Part shown: positions 8,847 to 17,979 of the stretch, in pieces
Position numbering within the stretch: position 1 is the stretch's first letter
Layout of the letters: the number at the start of each line of letters is the position of its first letter
NCBI RefSeq assembly: GCF_000011245.1
Contig: NC_004193.1
Coordinates: 3,388,501-3,452,500 of the forward strand
DNA from: Oceanobacillus iheyensis HTE831
GTDB taxonomy: Bacteria > Bacillota > Bacilli > Bacillales > Amphibacillaceae
Direction of reading: 5' to 3'
DNA: 64,000 nt
Notes under the pieces: model-generated
Databases searched by the model: none
What the model was told of the DNA's origin: nothing
The model's input: only the letters and a program-made list of their open reading frames with translations
Program-made: the position numbers and the translations under genes

Positions 8847-8875
8847 ATATTAACAGTTAACTGAAAAACTGTCAA
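8847..8875 (-). promoter_or_regulatory. Sigma-A promoter of the acid-sugar operon with embedded operator-like palindrome
   Basis: Minus strand: TTGACA at 8875-8870, 17-bp spacer, TAATAT at 8852-8847. The spacer contains the palindrome CAGTTAACTG (8854-8863), followed by a second ACTGT, well placed for a repressor to block polymerase. The GntR protein encoded in the operon is the likely binder. Confidence 0.8.
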
Positions 8876-8912
8876 TAATCCGAAAATTATTTTTAACATT
8901 ATTCAGCAAACT

Positions 8913-8952
8913 AAAAAGCGAGCCCACGATGCATAAGCATCAGAAGGCTCGC
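8913..8952 (-). terminator. Terminator after the Gfo/Idh/MocA gene
   Basis: Minus strand: GCGAGCC (8952-8946) pairs with GGCTCGC (8924-8918), with an inner GATGCTTATGCATC hairpin, and runs into TTTTTAG. It lies about 85 bp beyond the stop of the oxidoreductase gene at 9037. Confidence 0.72.
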
Positions 8953-9036
8953 CTGCCGCTTTAGAATAAGCGAAGTAAATTTTTGACTTGATTTTTTAAC
9001 ACCTAATCATTCGGATTAACGTTATTTTACTATCTG

Positions 9037-10011
9037 TCATTCCGTTAACTGATCCATCACCCAATTTGTCCTAGCGCCACTTTCACCAGTGCTTGGGGCT
9101 TGTTTAGAATCTGAGGTTAGATCCTTCACGATCGATTCAATTAGCGGTTGATGGACATGTTTTGGACGTTCAAATGTCCATTCTTCCTGTCCATCGGCAG
9201 TTGTCAGAATGATAGGATCATCCCCAAAGGTAGAAAAGGTTATCTTCCCCTTACTGCCAACAATTTCATTTTTATCTATATTCTCAAAAGCAGTGAAACA
9301 CCAATTCCCAACTCCATGCACGCCAGATTGGAATCGATAAGTGCCAGTAACAATATCTTCTGCTTCATAGTATTCCGCTTGATTGGACTTCATTCCATGC
9401 ACCTCTTCAATTGGCCCAAGTAAGAAATCAAGAATATCTAATGTATGGCTGGCAAGGTCAAAAAACAGTCCTCCGCCCGATATTTCGGGTTGTAATCTCC
9501 ATGGTAGTGATGATGCCTTTATATCTTCTGAGACTTTTTGATATTGCGTCGTTGAGACAAAACGCACGTCGCCTATTGTCTTGGCATCAAGTAATTCCTT
9601 CACTTTTTTAAATCTAGGTTGTGCTCTGCGATAATATGCGACATACAGCGGAACGCCTGCATCCTTACACGCCTGGATCATTTGCTGGCATTCTGCTTCG
9701 TTCAATGCCATTGGTTTTTCGACATATACAGGTTTCCCTGCCTGAGCTACCTTCAGAGTATACTCTTTATGGGAACCTGGTGGCGTCGCGATATACACGG
9801 CATCTACATTCGCATCGTTGATTAAAGCATCCGCATCATCATACCAGGTTGGCACGTTATGCCTTTTTGCATAGTCCTTAGCAAGTTCCCCTGTTCTTCG
9901 CATGACTGCCACTAGCTCAGAATGATCTACCTTTTGAAATGCCGGTCCACTTTTTACCTCCGTTACATCACCGCAACCAATAATACCCCAACGCACCTTC
10001 TTATACTTCAT
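9037..10011 (-). CDS. Gfo/Idh/MocA family NAD(P)-dependent oxidoreductase
   Basis: A 324-residue protein with an N-terminal Rossmann fold (GIIGCGDVTEVKSGP), the EKPMALN motif near 97 carrying the conserved Lys, and a C-terminal alpha/beta domain with FFDLASHTLDIL, whose Asp and His are the usual catalytic pair. Family members oxidise or epimerise sugars, inositols and related compounds; the substrate cannot be read from sequence. The ribosome site is GGGGAGTGGG. It appears to be a single-gene unit with its own terminator. Confidence 0.9.
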   Translation of the reverse strand: MKYKKVRWGIIGCGDVTEVKSGPAFQKVDHSELVAVMRRTGELAKDYAKRHNVPTWYDDADALINDANVDAVYIATPPGSHKEYTLKVAQAGKPVYVEKPMALNEAECQQMIQACKDAGVPLYVAYYRRAQPRFKKVKELLDAKTIGDVRFVSTTQYQKVSEDIKASSLPWRLQPEISGGGLFFDLASHTLDILDFLLGPIEEVHGMKSNQAEYYEAEDIVTGTYRFQSGVHGVGNWCFTAFENIDKNEIVGSKGKITFSTFGDDPIILTTADGQEEWTFERPKHVHQPLIESIVKDLTSDSKQAPSTGESGARTNWVMDQLTE

Positions 10012-10156
10012 TCGTTATCCCACTCCCCTTTAAACGCATGTTCAGTTTATGTGTAGTGTACCACTAATACGCGCTTTCGGATATGAGTTTTGTCTTATTA
10101 AGCGATCAACTTTACTAAGTACAATTCACTAATCTAATATTTTTGAATTATTATTT

Positions 10157-10181
10157 GTTTATTCTAATTCTAAACGGGAAC
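10157..10181 (+). promoter_or_regulatory. Probable sigma-B promoter of katE
   Basis: GTTTAT (10157-10162), 13-bp spacer, GGGAAC (10176-10181) resembles the general-stress sigma-B consensus GTTTAA-N12-15-GGGTAT. It lies about 40 bp before the catalase ATG, and katE of Bacillus subtilis is a known sigma-B gene. No PerR-like box was seen. Confidence 0.6.
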
Positions 10182-10221
10182 TAACGAAGTAACACACTTA
10201 TTAATTGAGGAGGAGCTTTTG

Positions 10222-12243
10222 ATGAGTAATCAAGAACAAAACAAAAAGAATCAGCAGCTAGATCAATTCCGAGTTAATGATAAAGATAAATCTCTTACAA
10301 CCAATCAAGGATTAAAAATGAATGAAGATGAGTTTTCACTAAAAGCAGGTGAACGTGGCCCGTCATTATTAGAAGACTTTCATCTGCGAGAGAAGATCAC
10401 CCACTTTGACCATGAACGCATTCCGGAACGTGTTGTCCATGCAAGAGGTTTTGCTGCCCATGGGGAATTTGAAGTTTATGAATCACTTGCCCCATATACA
10501 AAAGCAAATTTCCTAGGTGAAGCAGGAAAGAAGACACCAGTATTTGTACGTTTTTCTACCGTAGCAGGTTCTCGTGGATCAGGTGATATGGCACGTGACG
10601 TCAGAGGTTTTGCAACAAAATTTTACACAGATGAAGGAAACTATGACTTAGTTGGAAATAACATTCCCGTCTTCTTTATACAAGACGGCATTAAATTTCC
10701 TGACTTGATCCACGCAGTTAAACCCGAACCACATAATGAAATACCACAAGCACAATCTGCTCATGATACATTTTGGGATTTTGTTGCCAATAACCAGGAA
10801 ACTGCACATATGATTATGTGGCATCTGTCCGACCGGGCAATTCCGCGAAGCTTTCGAATGATGGAAGGCTTTGGTGTCCATACATTCCGTTTTGTTAATG
10901 AGGAAGGACAAGCTTTCTTTGTAAAATTCCACTGGAAACCTGTCTTAGGTGTACATTCGGTCATTTGGGATGAAGCATTAAAATTAAACGGTAATGACCC
11001 TGATTTCCAACGCCGTGACCTGTATGACGCGATTGAAAATGGTCAATATCCTGAGTACGAGTTAGGATTACAAATTATAAAAGAAGAAGATGAATTTAAC
11101 TTTGATTTTGATGTTCTAGACCCAACCAAGATATGGCCAGAAGAAGATGTACCTGTGAAAATTGTTGGTAAAATGACATTGAATCAGAATATAGATAATT
11201 ATTTTGCAGAAACCGAACAAGTTGCCTTTCATCCAGGTCATGTCGTACCAGGGATTGATTTTACGAATGATCCGTTGTTACAAGCACGTCTCTTTTCATA
11301 TACAGACACGCAGCTCATTCGTTTAGGTGGACCTAACTTTCATGAAATCCCAATTAACCGACCTGTCTGCCCATTCCATAATAATCAACGTGATGGCTAT
11401 GGAAGACAAACGATTAATTCTGGACAAGTAAGCTACCATAAAAACTCCTTGGCAGATAATACACCAACACCTGTAAGTGAGGAAAATGGTGGCTATAAAC
11501 ACTATCAAGAGAAGGTTGAAGGCAAGAAAGTACGAGCTCGCAGTATTAGTTTTGAGGATCACTTCACACAAGCTGCATTATTCTGGAATAGTATGAGCGA
11601 TGTCGAGAAAAACCACATCATTGATGCGTTTAGCTTTGAACTTGGAAAGTGTAAGGAAGTAGCGATTCGCGAACAAGTTCTCGATATGTTCTCCAATGTC
11701 AGCCATGACCTTGTCACAGGAATTGCGGAGAACTTAGGCTTAGCGATACCAAAGAAAAAAGAAATCGACTATACGAAATCGTCACCAGCCTTAAGCCAAG
11801 CCAACACAAAGAAAAAAGCGGACACGCGTAAAGTTGGCATTATTGTCGCTGATGGATTCGATGAAGAATTATTCTCTCATATAAAAGCATTAAATGAAGC
11901 AAACATTAATCCGGAAATCATTAGTGATCACCAAGGATCCATTTCAAGTAAAGAAGGAAATAAAATTCCGGTACACCATACCTTTAAGACGGCAGACTCT
12001 GTACTCTTTGATTCCATACTAATCGCTAGTAAAGAGGGGACTAAACCATTATTCACAAAAGAAGCTCCAAACTTCGTGAAAGAAGCTTACATGCACTATA
12101 AACCAATTAGTGCGCTTCAAGATGGCGCTTCTGTGCTTCATGATTTAGGACTAACAGATGAAAAAGGTGTAGTTACCAATAATGCAAGTCAATTTGTAGA
12201 AGCAGTTGCCGAAGCGAGATTCTGGAATCGTGACGGGAAGTAA
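10222..12243 (+). CDS. katE: Large-subunit monofunctional catalase (KatE/HPII type)
   Basis: A 673-residue heme catalase degrading hydrogen peroxide. The catalytic His is at about 73 in [12 protein letters not shown], the distal Asn lies in GNNIPVFF near 146, and the proximal heme-ligand Tyr in RLFSYTDTQ near 360. The extra C-terminal 150 residues, beginning [15 protein letters not shown], form the DJ-1/glutamine-amidotransferase-like domain of large-subunit catalases; length matches that class. ATG 10222 is preceded by GAGGAGGAGC; a TTG just upstream is in frame. Expected cytoplasmic stress-protection role. Confidence 0.96.
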   Translation: MSNQEQNKKNQQLDQFRVNDKDKSLTTNQGLKMNEDEFSLKAGERGPSLLEDFHLREKITHFDHERIPERVVHARGFAAHGEFEVYESLAPYTKANFLGEAGKKTPVFVRFSTVAGSRGSGDMARDVRGFATKFYTDEGNYDLVGNNIPVFFIQDGIKFPDLIHAVKPEPHNEIPQAQSAHDTFWDFVANNQETAHMIMWHLSDRAIPRSFRMMEGFGVHTFRFVNEEGQAFFVKFHWKPVLGVHSVIWDEALKLNGNDPDFQRRDLYDAIENGQYPEYELGLQIIKEEDEFNFDFDVLDPTKIWPEEDVPVKIVGKMTLNQNIDNYFAETEQVAFHPGHVVPGIDFTNDPLLQARLFSYTDTQLIRLGGPNFHEIPINRPVCPFHNNQRDGYGRQTINSGQVSYHKNSLADNTPTPVSEENGGYKHYQEKVEGKKVRARSISFEDHFTQAALFWNSMSDVEKNHIIDAFSFELGKCKEVAIREQVLDMFSNVSHDLVTGIAENLGLAIPKKKEIDYTKSSPALSQANTKKKADTRKVGIIVADGFDEELFSHIKALNEANINPEIISDHQGSISSKEGNKIPVHHTFKTADSVLFDSILIASKEGTKPLFTKEAPNFVKEAYMHYKPISALQDGASVLHDLGLTDEKGVVTNNASQFVEAVAEARFWNRDGK

Positions 12244-12251
12244 ATAATAGA

Positions 12252-12297
12252 AGAGGCTGGGACAAAAGAATTCGCACAATTGTCTCAGCCTCTTTCC
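12252..12297. terminator. Bidirectional terminator between katE and ykkD
   Basis: AGAGGCTGGGACA (12252-12264) pairs with TGTCTCAGCCTCT (12281-12293), followed by TTCC on the plus strand; the complementary strand reads into TCTTCTATTATTT. It serves the convergent katE and ykkD genes. The GGGACAAAAG start resembles a common Bacillaceae intergenic repeat. Confidence 0.75.
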
Positions 12298-12371
12298 TGT
12301 TCACTATAAAATTCACAAACCCAAAAGGGCTTACATATCCCTTGTATGAACGCATCTTTCCTAAGCAACCG

Positions 12372-12689
12372 TTAATTTGAAACGATTCGTAATCCTATTA
12401 CTGCAACAACTATTAAACTTAAGAAGAATATACGTTTGCGATCTGCTGAATCATTATAAAAAATCATACCAATCACTACACTTCCAACTGTTCCCATACC
12501 CGTCCATACTGCATAAGCAACACCTAATGGAATAGTAGACATTGCAATGGATAATAAGGTTAAGCTAACAGCAAATCCAATAATCAAAAAAGCAAATCCA
12601 GATTTCTTTTTCCCAGCAGATACTTTCTGAATTCCGTTAACACCTACTACTTCGGATAGACCTGCAAGAATTAGGATGATCCAATTCAT
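12372..12689 (-). CDS. ykkD: Small multidrug resistance protein YkkD, guanidinium exporter subunit
   Basis: A 105-residue four-helix membrane protein. The conserved glutamate of the SMR family is in AGLSEVVGV (about 13), and AYAVWTGMGTVG and the KRIFFLSLIV end match YkkD of Bacillus subtilis closely from memory. It pairs with the upstream YkkC-like subunit, making a heterodimeric proton-coupled exporter. Placement behind a guanidine-I riboswitch makes guanidinium the likely substrate. The gene begins 29 bp after ykkC and its ribosome site is AGAGGTTGG. Confidence 0.9.
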   Translation of the reverse strand: MNWIILILAGLSEVVGVNGIQKVSAGKKKSGFAFLIIGFAVSLTLLSIAMSTIPLGVAYAVWTGMGTVGSVVIGMIFYNDSADRKRIFFLSLIVVAVIGLRIVSN

Positions 12690-12718
12690 GCTTTACCAAC
12701 CTCTTTCTGTTGCTTTTT

Positions 12719-13027
12719 TTAACCTGTAACGGATTTTAATCCTAATACTCCGACTAATAGTAATACAACAAATAAAATAACACCTACGTTAACTGCAGCA
12801 CCGAAAAAGATAATATCAACAGTAACTGTCCCTAAAGTACCCAACCCTACAAACACAGCATAAACGGTAGCAGTTGGCAGTCGAGTAGATGAAACAATCA
12901 ATGTTCCAAAGCTTACTATGATTGCTATAATAGTGAGTGTCCAAGTTAAACCATCGTTGGCATACTTCAATCCAGATGCCCAACCCACTTCAAAAATCGC
13001 AGCAATTACAACAAGAAACCACCACAT
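12719..13027 (-). CDS. ykkC: Small multidrug resistance protein YkkC, guanidinium exporter subunit
   Basis: A 102-residue four-helix SMR protein with the essential Glu in AAIFEVGWASGLK (about 13), TVYAVFVGLGTLGTV in helix 3 and the terminal LGLKSVTG. It matches the YkkC subunit type. The ribosome site is AAAGGAG. It is the first gene after the riboswitch and cotranscribed with ykkD. It is slightly shorter than the 112-residue B. subtilis protein, lacking the charged C-terminal tail. Confidence 0.9.
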   Translation of the reverse strand: MWWFLVVIAAIFEVGWASGLKYANDGLTWTLTIIAIIVSFGTLIVSSTRLPTATVYAVFVGLGTLGTVTVDIIFFGAAVNVGVILFVVLLLVGVLGLKSVTG

Positions 13028-13100
13028 GATTAAATCTCTCCTTTTAATGATTTAGGATTATTATCACCAATATTGTAAACAACAACCCTTCTTTATAAAA

Positions 13101-13232
13101 AACCAAAAAACCCGGGACATACCACTATACTTAGTGATATCTCCCGGGCTTTTATCCCTCCGTGGACAAAGAAAAAATTCTTTGCACTTTCTCTCGGACC
13201 AGACCCAATAAGGCGGAACCCTAGAAAGTATT
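13101..13232 (-). ncRNA. Guanidine-I (ykkC class) riboswitch with terminator
   Basis: Read on the minus strand, the leader contains the conserved blocks of the ykkC motif in order: CTAGGGTTCCG, GGTCCGAGAG, and ACGGAGGGATAAAAGCCCGGGAGA (listed here in two halves, ACGGAGGG and GCCCGGGAGA). The last block pairs with TCCCGGG 26 bases on, followed by TTTTTTGG, an intrinsic terminator. Guanidine binding should stabilise the aptamer and prevent termination, turning on ykkCD, which begins about 75 bp downstream. The call rests on motif recognition and is strengthened by the gene it controls. Confidence 0.92.
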
Positions 13233-13363
13233 TACGAATGATTATATTCAATTCTAACTAAATCATAGTACAAAATTCGAAAAAAGACAAGCGTCACGGG
13301 CGGAATTATTGCGTAGATGTCACGAAACTACGATGGCAAGTAGTGTGGTTTTAACGCCAAGAT

Positions 13364-13389
13364 GGCCCCGGTTTTTCGAAAAATTCCGG
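13364..13389. repeat. GC-rich hairpin in the 243-bp spacer after the riboswitch
   Basis: CCCCGG and CCGGGG flank a complementary TTTTTCGAAAAA core, giving a nearly perfect 26-nt inverted repeat. It lies about 87 bp beyond the stop of the second CHR gene and could stop or protect that transcript, but there is no T run on either strand. Confidence 0.5.
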
Positions 13390-13475
13390 GGATCATCCGG
13401 CGAGCTTATTTTAGTAACTAAATCCTAAAATCGTTTTTGCCTGAACCATTTTGTAACGCACAGCCGACTGCTTCA

Positions 13476-14003
13476 TTATAATAAAAATCCTCCATAGATT
13501 AATGCACCCGCGATGACAAATGCAGGATGTAATTTCATTCGCTCCATCAATACATAACTAACGATGGCAAGTAGTGCGGTTTGCCAGAACCCTACCCCAA
13601 TGTAAGATTCACTAAAGAAACGCCATGCCATTACACCGAGTAAGATTCCGATCACTGGCCGTATGTAGAGGGTCATTCGTTTTACTTTTGGAGAATTTTT
13701 GTACTTGTAAAGAATACCTAATAACACGATAATTAATACCAACGATGGAGCAACTGTTGCAAATACAGAAATGGATGCACCCAAAGCTCCTGCAACATCG
13801 TAGCCAATATAACCCGCCATCTTTGTAGCAATTGGTCCCGGCAAAGAATTGGCAAGTGCAAGCACTTCACTGAATTCTTGAACTGTCATCCATCCGAATC
13901 GACTAACCACTTCATTCTCTACTAATGGAATCGACGCTGGACCTCCACCATAACCAAGAATTCCTGGTATAAAGAAGGCGATAAATAGTTCCAAATAAAC
14001 CAT
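13476..14003 (-). CDS. CHR-family transporter, half-size subunit B (YwrA/YwrB-like)
   Basis: A 175-residue membrane protein of about five or six segments with the CHR motifs GYGGGPASIPLVENEVV and LALANSLPGPIATKMAGYIGY. Two half-size CHR proteins normally act together as a pair for chromate or related anions. Its ATG shares one base with the stop of the upstream half (TAATG), so translation is probably coupled. The same gene order with ywrD occurs in B. subtilis, where the physiological substrate is not established. Confidence 0.85.
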   Translation of the reverse strand: MVYLELFIAFFIPGILGYGGGPASIPLVENEVVSRFGWMTVQEFSEVLALANSLPGPIATKMAGYIGYDVAGALGASISVFATVAPSLVLIIVLLGILYKYKNSPKVKRMTLYIRPVIGILLGVMAWRFFSESYIGVGFWQTALLAIVSYVLMERMKLHPAFVIAGALIYGGFLL

Positions 14004-14584
14004 TATGAACCACCTTCCCTTGCTGGTTTCTCTTCCTCTTGTTCAGGAATCTTATCCTTTTTTAATAAAGCAATAGCAAGTAACGCTGCGATAAGAATAC
14101 CTGGATGGATCTGTAACAATTCAAGCAGAACGAAAGCAATGATTAACATAATGCCAGTTTGCATCCAACCCATACCTTTGCCGGCTTTATCTATAAATTG
14201 CCATGTCAATGTCGCTAGCATCACCGCAACTACAGGGATCACTGCTGCCGTCATTCCTTGTACCCAATCGTATTCCTTAAAAGAGGACAGTGATACTAAC
14301 AAACCGATCATAAGAAAGATGGTTGGCACAATACCAGCTAGTACGGCATTAAGCATTCCCCAAAAACCTGTAACTTGATAACCGATGTACCCTGCAAGCT
14401 TGGTTGCGATTGGACCTGGGAGTGTATTCGCAAGTGCTAATACATCTCCAAAGTCCTCTTCATTCATCCATTTATATTTTTCCACAACTTCTTTATAAAT
14501 AAGCGGTATGGAACTTGGGCCTCCACCAAATCCCAACATACCCACGCGAAAAAAAGCGATAAAAATATTCCAATGTGTTCTCAT
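14003..14584 (-). CDS. CHR-family transporter, half-size subunit A (YwrB/YwrA-like)
   Basis: A 193-residue membrane protein with GFGGGPSSIPLIYKEVV and LALANTLPGPIATKLAGYIGY, paralogous to the downstream half, plus a charged C-terminal tail (about 178-193). It forms the partner of the 13476-14003 product, overlapping it by one base. It lies 34 bp after the ywrD-like gene, with AAAGGAA as ribosome site, so it is the fifth gene of the tct-ywrD-chr operon. Confidence 0.86.
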   Translation of the reverse strand: MRTHWNIFIAFFRVGMLGFGGGPSSIPLIYKEVVEKYKWMNEEDFGDVLALANTLPGPIATKLAGYIGYQVTGFWGMLNAVLAGIVPTIFLMIGLLVSLSSFKEYDWVQGMTAAVIPVVAVMLATLTWQFIDKAGKGMGWMQTGIMLIIAFVLLELLQIHPGILIAALLAIALLKKDKIPEQEEEKPAREGGS

Positions 14585-14618
14585 ATAGCAAATTCCTTTA
14601 CTGAGCTGTTGTTGTTGC

Positions 14619-16232
14619 TTACCAAGCGGCTACCGTACCATCTGTACGGGATTCCGTGCCGCCAACCAGTACGCCTGTTTCGGGATTTCTCCAAATGATC
14701 TGCCCGCGCCCAAAACTGTTCGGTTCTAATTGAATACGTATGTTGTGACCTTTCTTCGCTAAATCCATTGCGATGTGGTGCGGGAAAGTGTTTTCCACTT
14801 CGACTTGTTTGTCTTTCATCCATTGCCACCTTGGTGCATCTAAAGCTGCTTGCGGATTTAACTGAAAATCAATGGTATTCATAATTACTTGTACATGACC
14901 TTGAGGCTGCATAAATCCTCCCATCACGCCAAAAGGACCGATTGGTTCTGCGTCTTTTGTTAAAAATCCAGGAATAATCGTATGATATGTTCGCTTATTT
15001 CCAGCTAATGCATTGACATGATTCGGATCCATCGAAAAATTATGCCCGCGATTTTGCAGAGCAATTCCCGTGCCAGGAACCACAAGGCCAGAACCAAATC
15101 CCATATAATTACTTTGAATAAAGGAAACCATATTCCCCTCATTGTCTGCCGTTGCTAAATATACGGTACCGCTTAGCGCTGGTTCGCCTGCTTTTGGTTG
15201 AATCGCTTCATCTCCAATCAGACCTCTTCGATACTCTCCATAGGAATCACTCAATAATTCTTCCACCGAATGCTTCATATGATCTTTTTCTGTCACATGT
15301 TCCTGCCCATCAGCAAAAGCAAGTTTAATTGCTTCCATTTGCTTATGATACGTGTCAGTTACTTCTTTCGTATCAAATGTATATCCTTTTAAGATATTTA
15401 ATGCTTGTAAAGCGATGATCCCTTGTCCGTTTGGCGGTATTTCCCACACATCATAGCCACGGTAATTTACTTTAATCGGGTCCACCCACTCTGGTTGATG
15501 AGCTGCCAGGTCCTCTGCTGTTAAAAATCCGTCATTCGCTTCAGAGAATGCACTTATTTTCGCCGCCAATTCTCCACGGTAAAATGATTCCCCGTCTGTA
15601 TCGGCAATTTCTTGTAGTGTGTTTGCATGATTAGGCGAGCGCCACATCTCTCCTGTTTCTGGAGCACGACCGTTTGGAGCAAAGGTCTCAAACCATTCAT
15701 GAAACATATCATCCGATAATTCCTTTTTAAAAACCGTATATGCCTTTTTCCAAAACTTACTTAACGTTGGTGACAAAGGATACCCGTCTCGTGCGTAATT
15801 AATCGCTGGTTGCAATACTTCTTGTAACGATAGCTTGCCAAACCTCTTGGATAATGCTGCCCAAGCACTTGGTGCTCCAGGTACCGTAACTGGAATCCAA
15901 CCATATTTTGGGATGTGATCCTTTCCTGTTTCTTTCACTTTGTCAATGGAGATGGATTGCGGTGAACGGCCACTTGCATTAAGTCCATGCAGTTTACCTT
16001 TTGTCCATACTAACGCAAAAGCGTCACCGCCAATCCCATTCGAAGTCGGTTCGACAACTGTTAAACATGCCGCTGTAGCAATTGCAGCGTCAATCGCATT
16101 ACCACCTTTTTTTAGAATCGACAGTCCGGCTTCTGATGCAAGTGGCTGCGATGTTGCCACCATTCCATTTTTTGCATAGGTTGCATGCCTTGGATTTGTA
16201 TAAGGATATGTTTCGGTATGAAAAAAATTCAT
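14619..16232 (-). CDS. ywrD: Gamma-glutamyltransferase-family Ntn hydrolase (YwrD-like)
   Basis: A 537-residue enzyme of the self-processing gamma-glutamyltransferase superfamily. The N-terminal region has VATSQPLASEAG and GGNAIDAAIATA; the predicted cleavage point and nucleophile is Thr356 in ALSGTVYLAT, and the later GFGSGLVVPGTG corresponds to the substrate loop. No signal peptide is seen, so it is probably cytoplasmic, unlike secreted Ggt. YwrD-like and oxamate-amidohydrolase-like proteins share this form; substrate could be a gamma-glutamyl or other amide carried in by the Tct system upstream. ATG 16232 follows AGGGAG; a TTG three bases earlier is in frame. Confidence 0.87.
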   Translation of the reverse strand: MNFFHTETYPYTNPRHATYAKNGMVATSQPLASEAGLSILKKGGNAIDAAIATAACLTVVEPTSNGIGGDAFALVWTKGKLHGLNASGRSPQSISIDKVKETGKDHIPKYGWIPVTVPGAPSAWAALSKRFGKLSLQEVLQPAINYARDGYPLSPTLSKFWKKAYTVFKKELSDDMFHEWFETFAPNGRAPETGEMWRSPNHANTLQEIADTDGESFYRGELAAKISAFSEANDGFLTAEDLAAHQPEWVDPIKVNYRGYDVWEIPPNGQGIIALQALNILKGYTFDTKEVTDTYHKQMEAIKLAFADGQEHVTEKDHMKHSVEELLSDSYGEYRRGLIGDEAIQPKAGEPALSGTVYLATADNEGNMVSFIQSNYMGFGSGLVVPGTGIALQNRGHNFSMDPNHVNALAGNKRTYHTIIPGFLTKDAEPIGPFGVMGGFMQPQGHVQVIMNTIDFQLNPQAALDAPRWQWMKDKQVEVENTFPHHIAMDLAKKGHNIRIQLEPNSFGRGQIIWRNPETGVLVGGTESRTDGTVAAW

Positions 16233-16254
16233 CAAATCTCCCTTTCTATTACGT

Positions 16255-16461
16255 GTTCAAAAAGGAGGATGAAAAGGACCGAGAAGTTCGAGGCGGCGTA
16301 GCTCCCCGTACCAGAACGTATGTAATGAATACGTGAGGAACTTAAAGCTGAGCTAACGAGCTTCCACAGGATGTGGTGATTTCTGCGTTGCCCACAGGAC
16401 GTGGGCGATTTTAGCAGAAGGTCCCCCCTGATATGTGTCATTTTCACCACACTTTTTGAAC
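16255..16461. repeat. 207-bp structured element with 10-bp terminal inverted repeats
   Basis: The 239-bp gap between tctA and ywrD is almost filled by a sequence bounded by GTTCAAAAAG and its exact complement CTTTTTGAAC. Inside are several hairpins: CGTAT-gtaatga-ATACG, CCACAGGATGTGG and CCCACAGGACGTGGG. There is no plausible coding frame. This looks like a small non-autonomous mobile or REP-type element. It sits within an operon, so it must be transcribed. Confidence 0.6.
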
Positions 16462-16472
16462 AACCTTTTCTA

Positions 16473-17963
16473 TTATTCTTTCACTTTCTTACTTATCTTC
16501 ATATTACTATAGATCCCATATCCCATCGATAGGATCGATAGGATAATTAAAGCTGCCGATATTGGGCGAGTGAAAAACATAGTCAAACTGGGACTCACCG
16601 ATACAGCTTGGCGCAAGTTTTCTTCAATCATTGGACCTAAAATGATCCCTAAAATAAATGGCGCTAACGGAAATTTATTGGCCTTCATCCAAAATCCGAG
16701 CAGCCCGAAAATCAGTAGAACCCACACATCAAAGATTCGATTATTTACTGCGAAACTTCCAAGCACACATAATAATAGAACAATAGGCACTAATAAGTGA
16801 TGCGGGATTTGGTTAATTTTCATAAAGACTTTGATGCCAAAGCTTTGGATAATCAGCATTAAAATGGCTGCGATAAATAATGAAATAAAGATTCCATTTA
16901 CGAGAACGGGCTGATTCTGCATTAACAATGGTCCTGGTTGAATACCGTGTATTAATAATGCTCCAAGCATCATCGCTGTTACAGCGTCACCCGGAATCCC
17001 GAAAGAAAGCATCGGTACAAGTGAACCACCTATGGAAGAGTTGTTCGCAGATTCTGCTGCAATTAGCCCATCCTTACTCCCTTTTCCAAATTCCTGAGGC
17101 TTCTTGGAAAACTTCTTGGCAACATCATAGCTCAAGATATTCGCAATACTACCACCGGCTGCTGGTAAGATACCGACCAATGTACCAACCAGGCTCGAGC
17201 GGATCACATTCACTCCTGATTTCCATAAATCTCGAATAGTTTGTAGTATCGGATAAGAGACCGAAGCGCTGCTATCGAGAGATAATTGGCCCGGTGGCTT
17301 ACGTATATCATCCATTAATTGAGAAAAGGCAAATATCCCAATTAGAACGGGGAGAAAGTTAAATCCTGCCATCAGCTCGGTCATGCCAAAGGTAAATCGC
17401 GACACAGCGGTGAGCGGATCGGATCCTACCATTGAAAACATCAAACCCAAACTACCAGCGATTAAGCCTTTTAATAACGAACCTTCACTTAGACTGGCAA
17501 TAGCGCTAATCCCAAATAACATGAGGGCAAACATTTCCCATGGTCCGAATGCTAACGCCCACTCTGCTAAAATTGGGGCAGTGAAAATTAAAATAATACC
17601 GGAAATAATCGTACCAACAAAGGAAGACCACAACCCAATTGCTAACGCCTTTCCGGGTTGTCCGTTTTTTGCCATAGGATAACCATCAAACGTAGTCGCC
17701 ATCGCTGAAGGAGTTCCTGGGATCCCTAGTAAACAAGCCGTGATTAAGCCTCCTGAACTACCACCAACTTGAACACCCATCATCAGGGCAATTCCATTGA
17801 TTGGTTCCATCCCAAAACTAAATGGCAATGTTAAAGCTACTCCCATGGTAATCGTGAATCCAGGTATACTTCCTATAATGATTCCGGCAATTACTCCCGT
17901 AAGTAAGATAAGGATGGTTTGTACATTTAAAATTGCTTCAAAACTTAATAAAATAGATTCCAT
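16473..17963 (-). CDS. tctA: Tripartite tricarboxylate transporter large permease TctA
   Basis: A 496-residue protein with about 11-12 membrane segments. Typical TctA stretches are GIIIGSIPGFTITMGVALTLPFSFGM at the N-terminus (two halves of a longer signature), GLITACLLGIPGTPSAMATTFDGYPMAKNGQPGKAL in the first conserved loop, and FGIPGDAVTAMMLGAL in the repeat half. It is the main channel of the TTT system importing carboxylates with the TctC binding protein and TctB. It follows tctB by 16 bp. Confidence 0.95.
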   Translation of the reverse strand: MESILLSFEAILNVQTILILLTGVIAGIIIGSIPGFTITMGVALTLPFSFGMEPINGIALMMGVQVGGSSGGLITACLLGIPGTPSAMATTFDGYPMAKNGQPGKALAIGLWSSFVGTIISGIILIFTAPILAEWALAFGPWEMFALMLFGISAIASLSEGSLLKGLIAGSLGLMFSMVGSDPLTAVSRFTFGMTELMAGFNFLPVLIGIFAFSQLMDDIRKPPGQLSLDSSASVSYPILQTIRDLWKSGVNVIRSSLVGTLVGILPAAGGSIANILSYDVAKKFSKKPQEFGKGSKDGLIAAESANNSSIGGSLVPMLSFGIPGDAVTAMMLGALLIHGIQPGPLLMQNQPVLVNGIFISLFIAAILMLIIQSFGIKVFMKINQIPHHLLVPIVLLLCVLGSFAVNNRIFDVWVLLIFGLLGFWMKANKFPLAPFILGIILGPMIEENLRQAVSVSPSLTMFFTRPISAALIILSILSMGYGIYSNMKISKKVKE

Positions 17964-17979
17964 TTAGATAATTCTCCTT

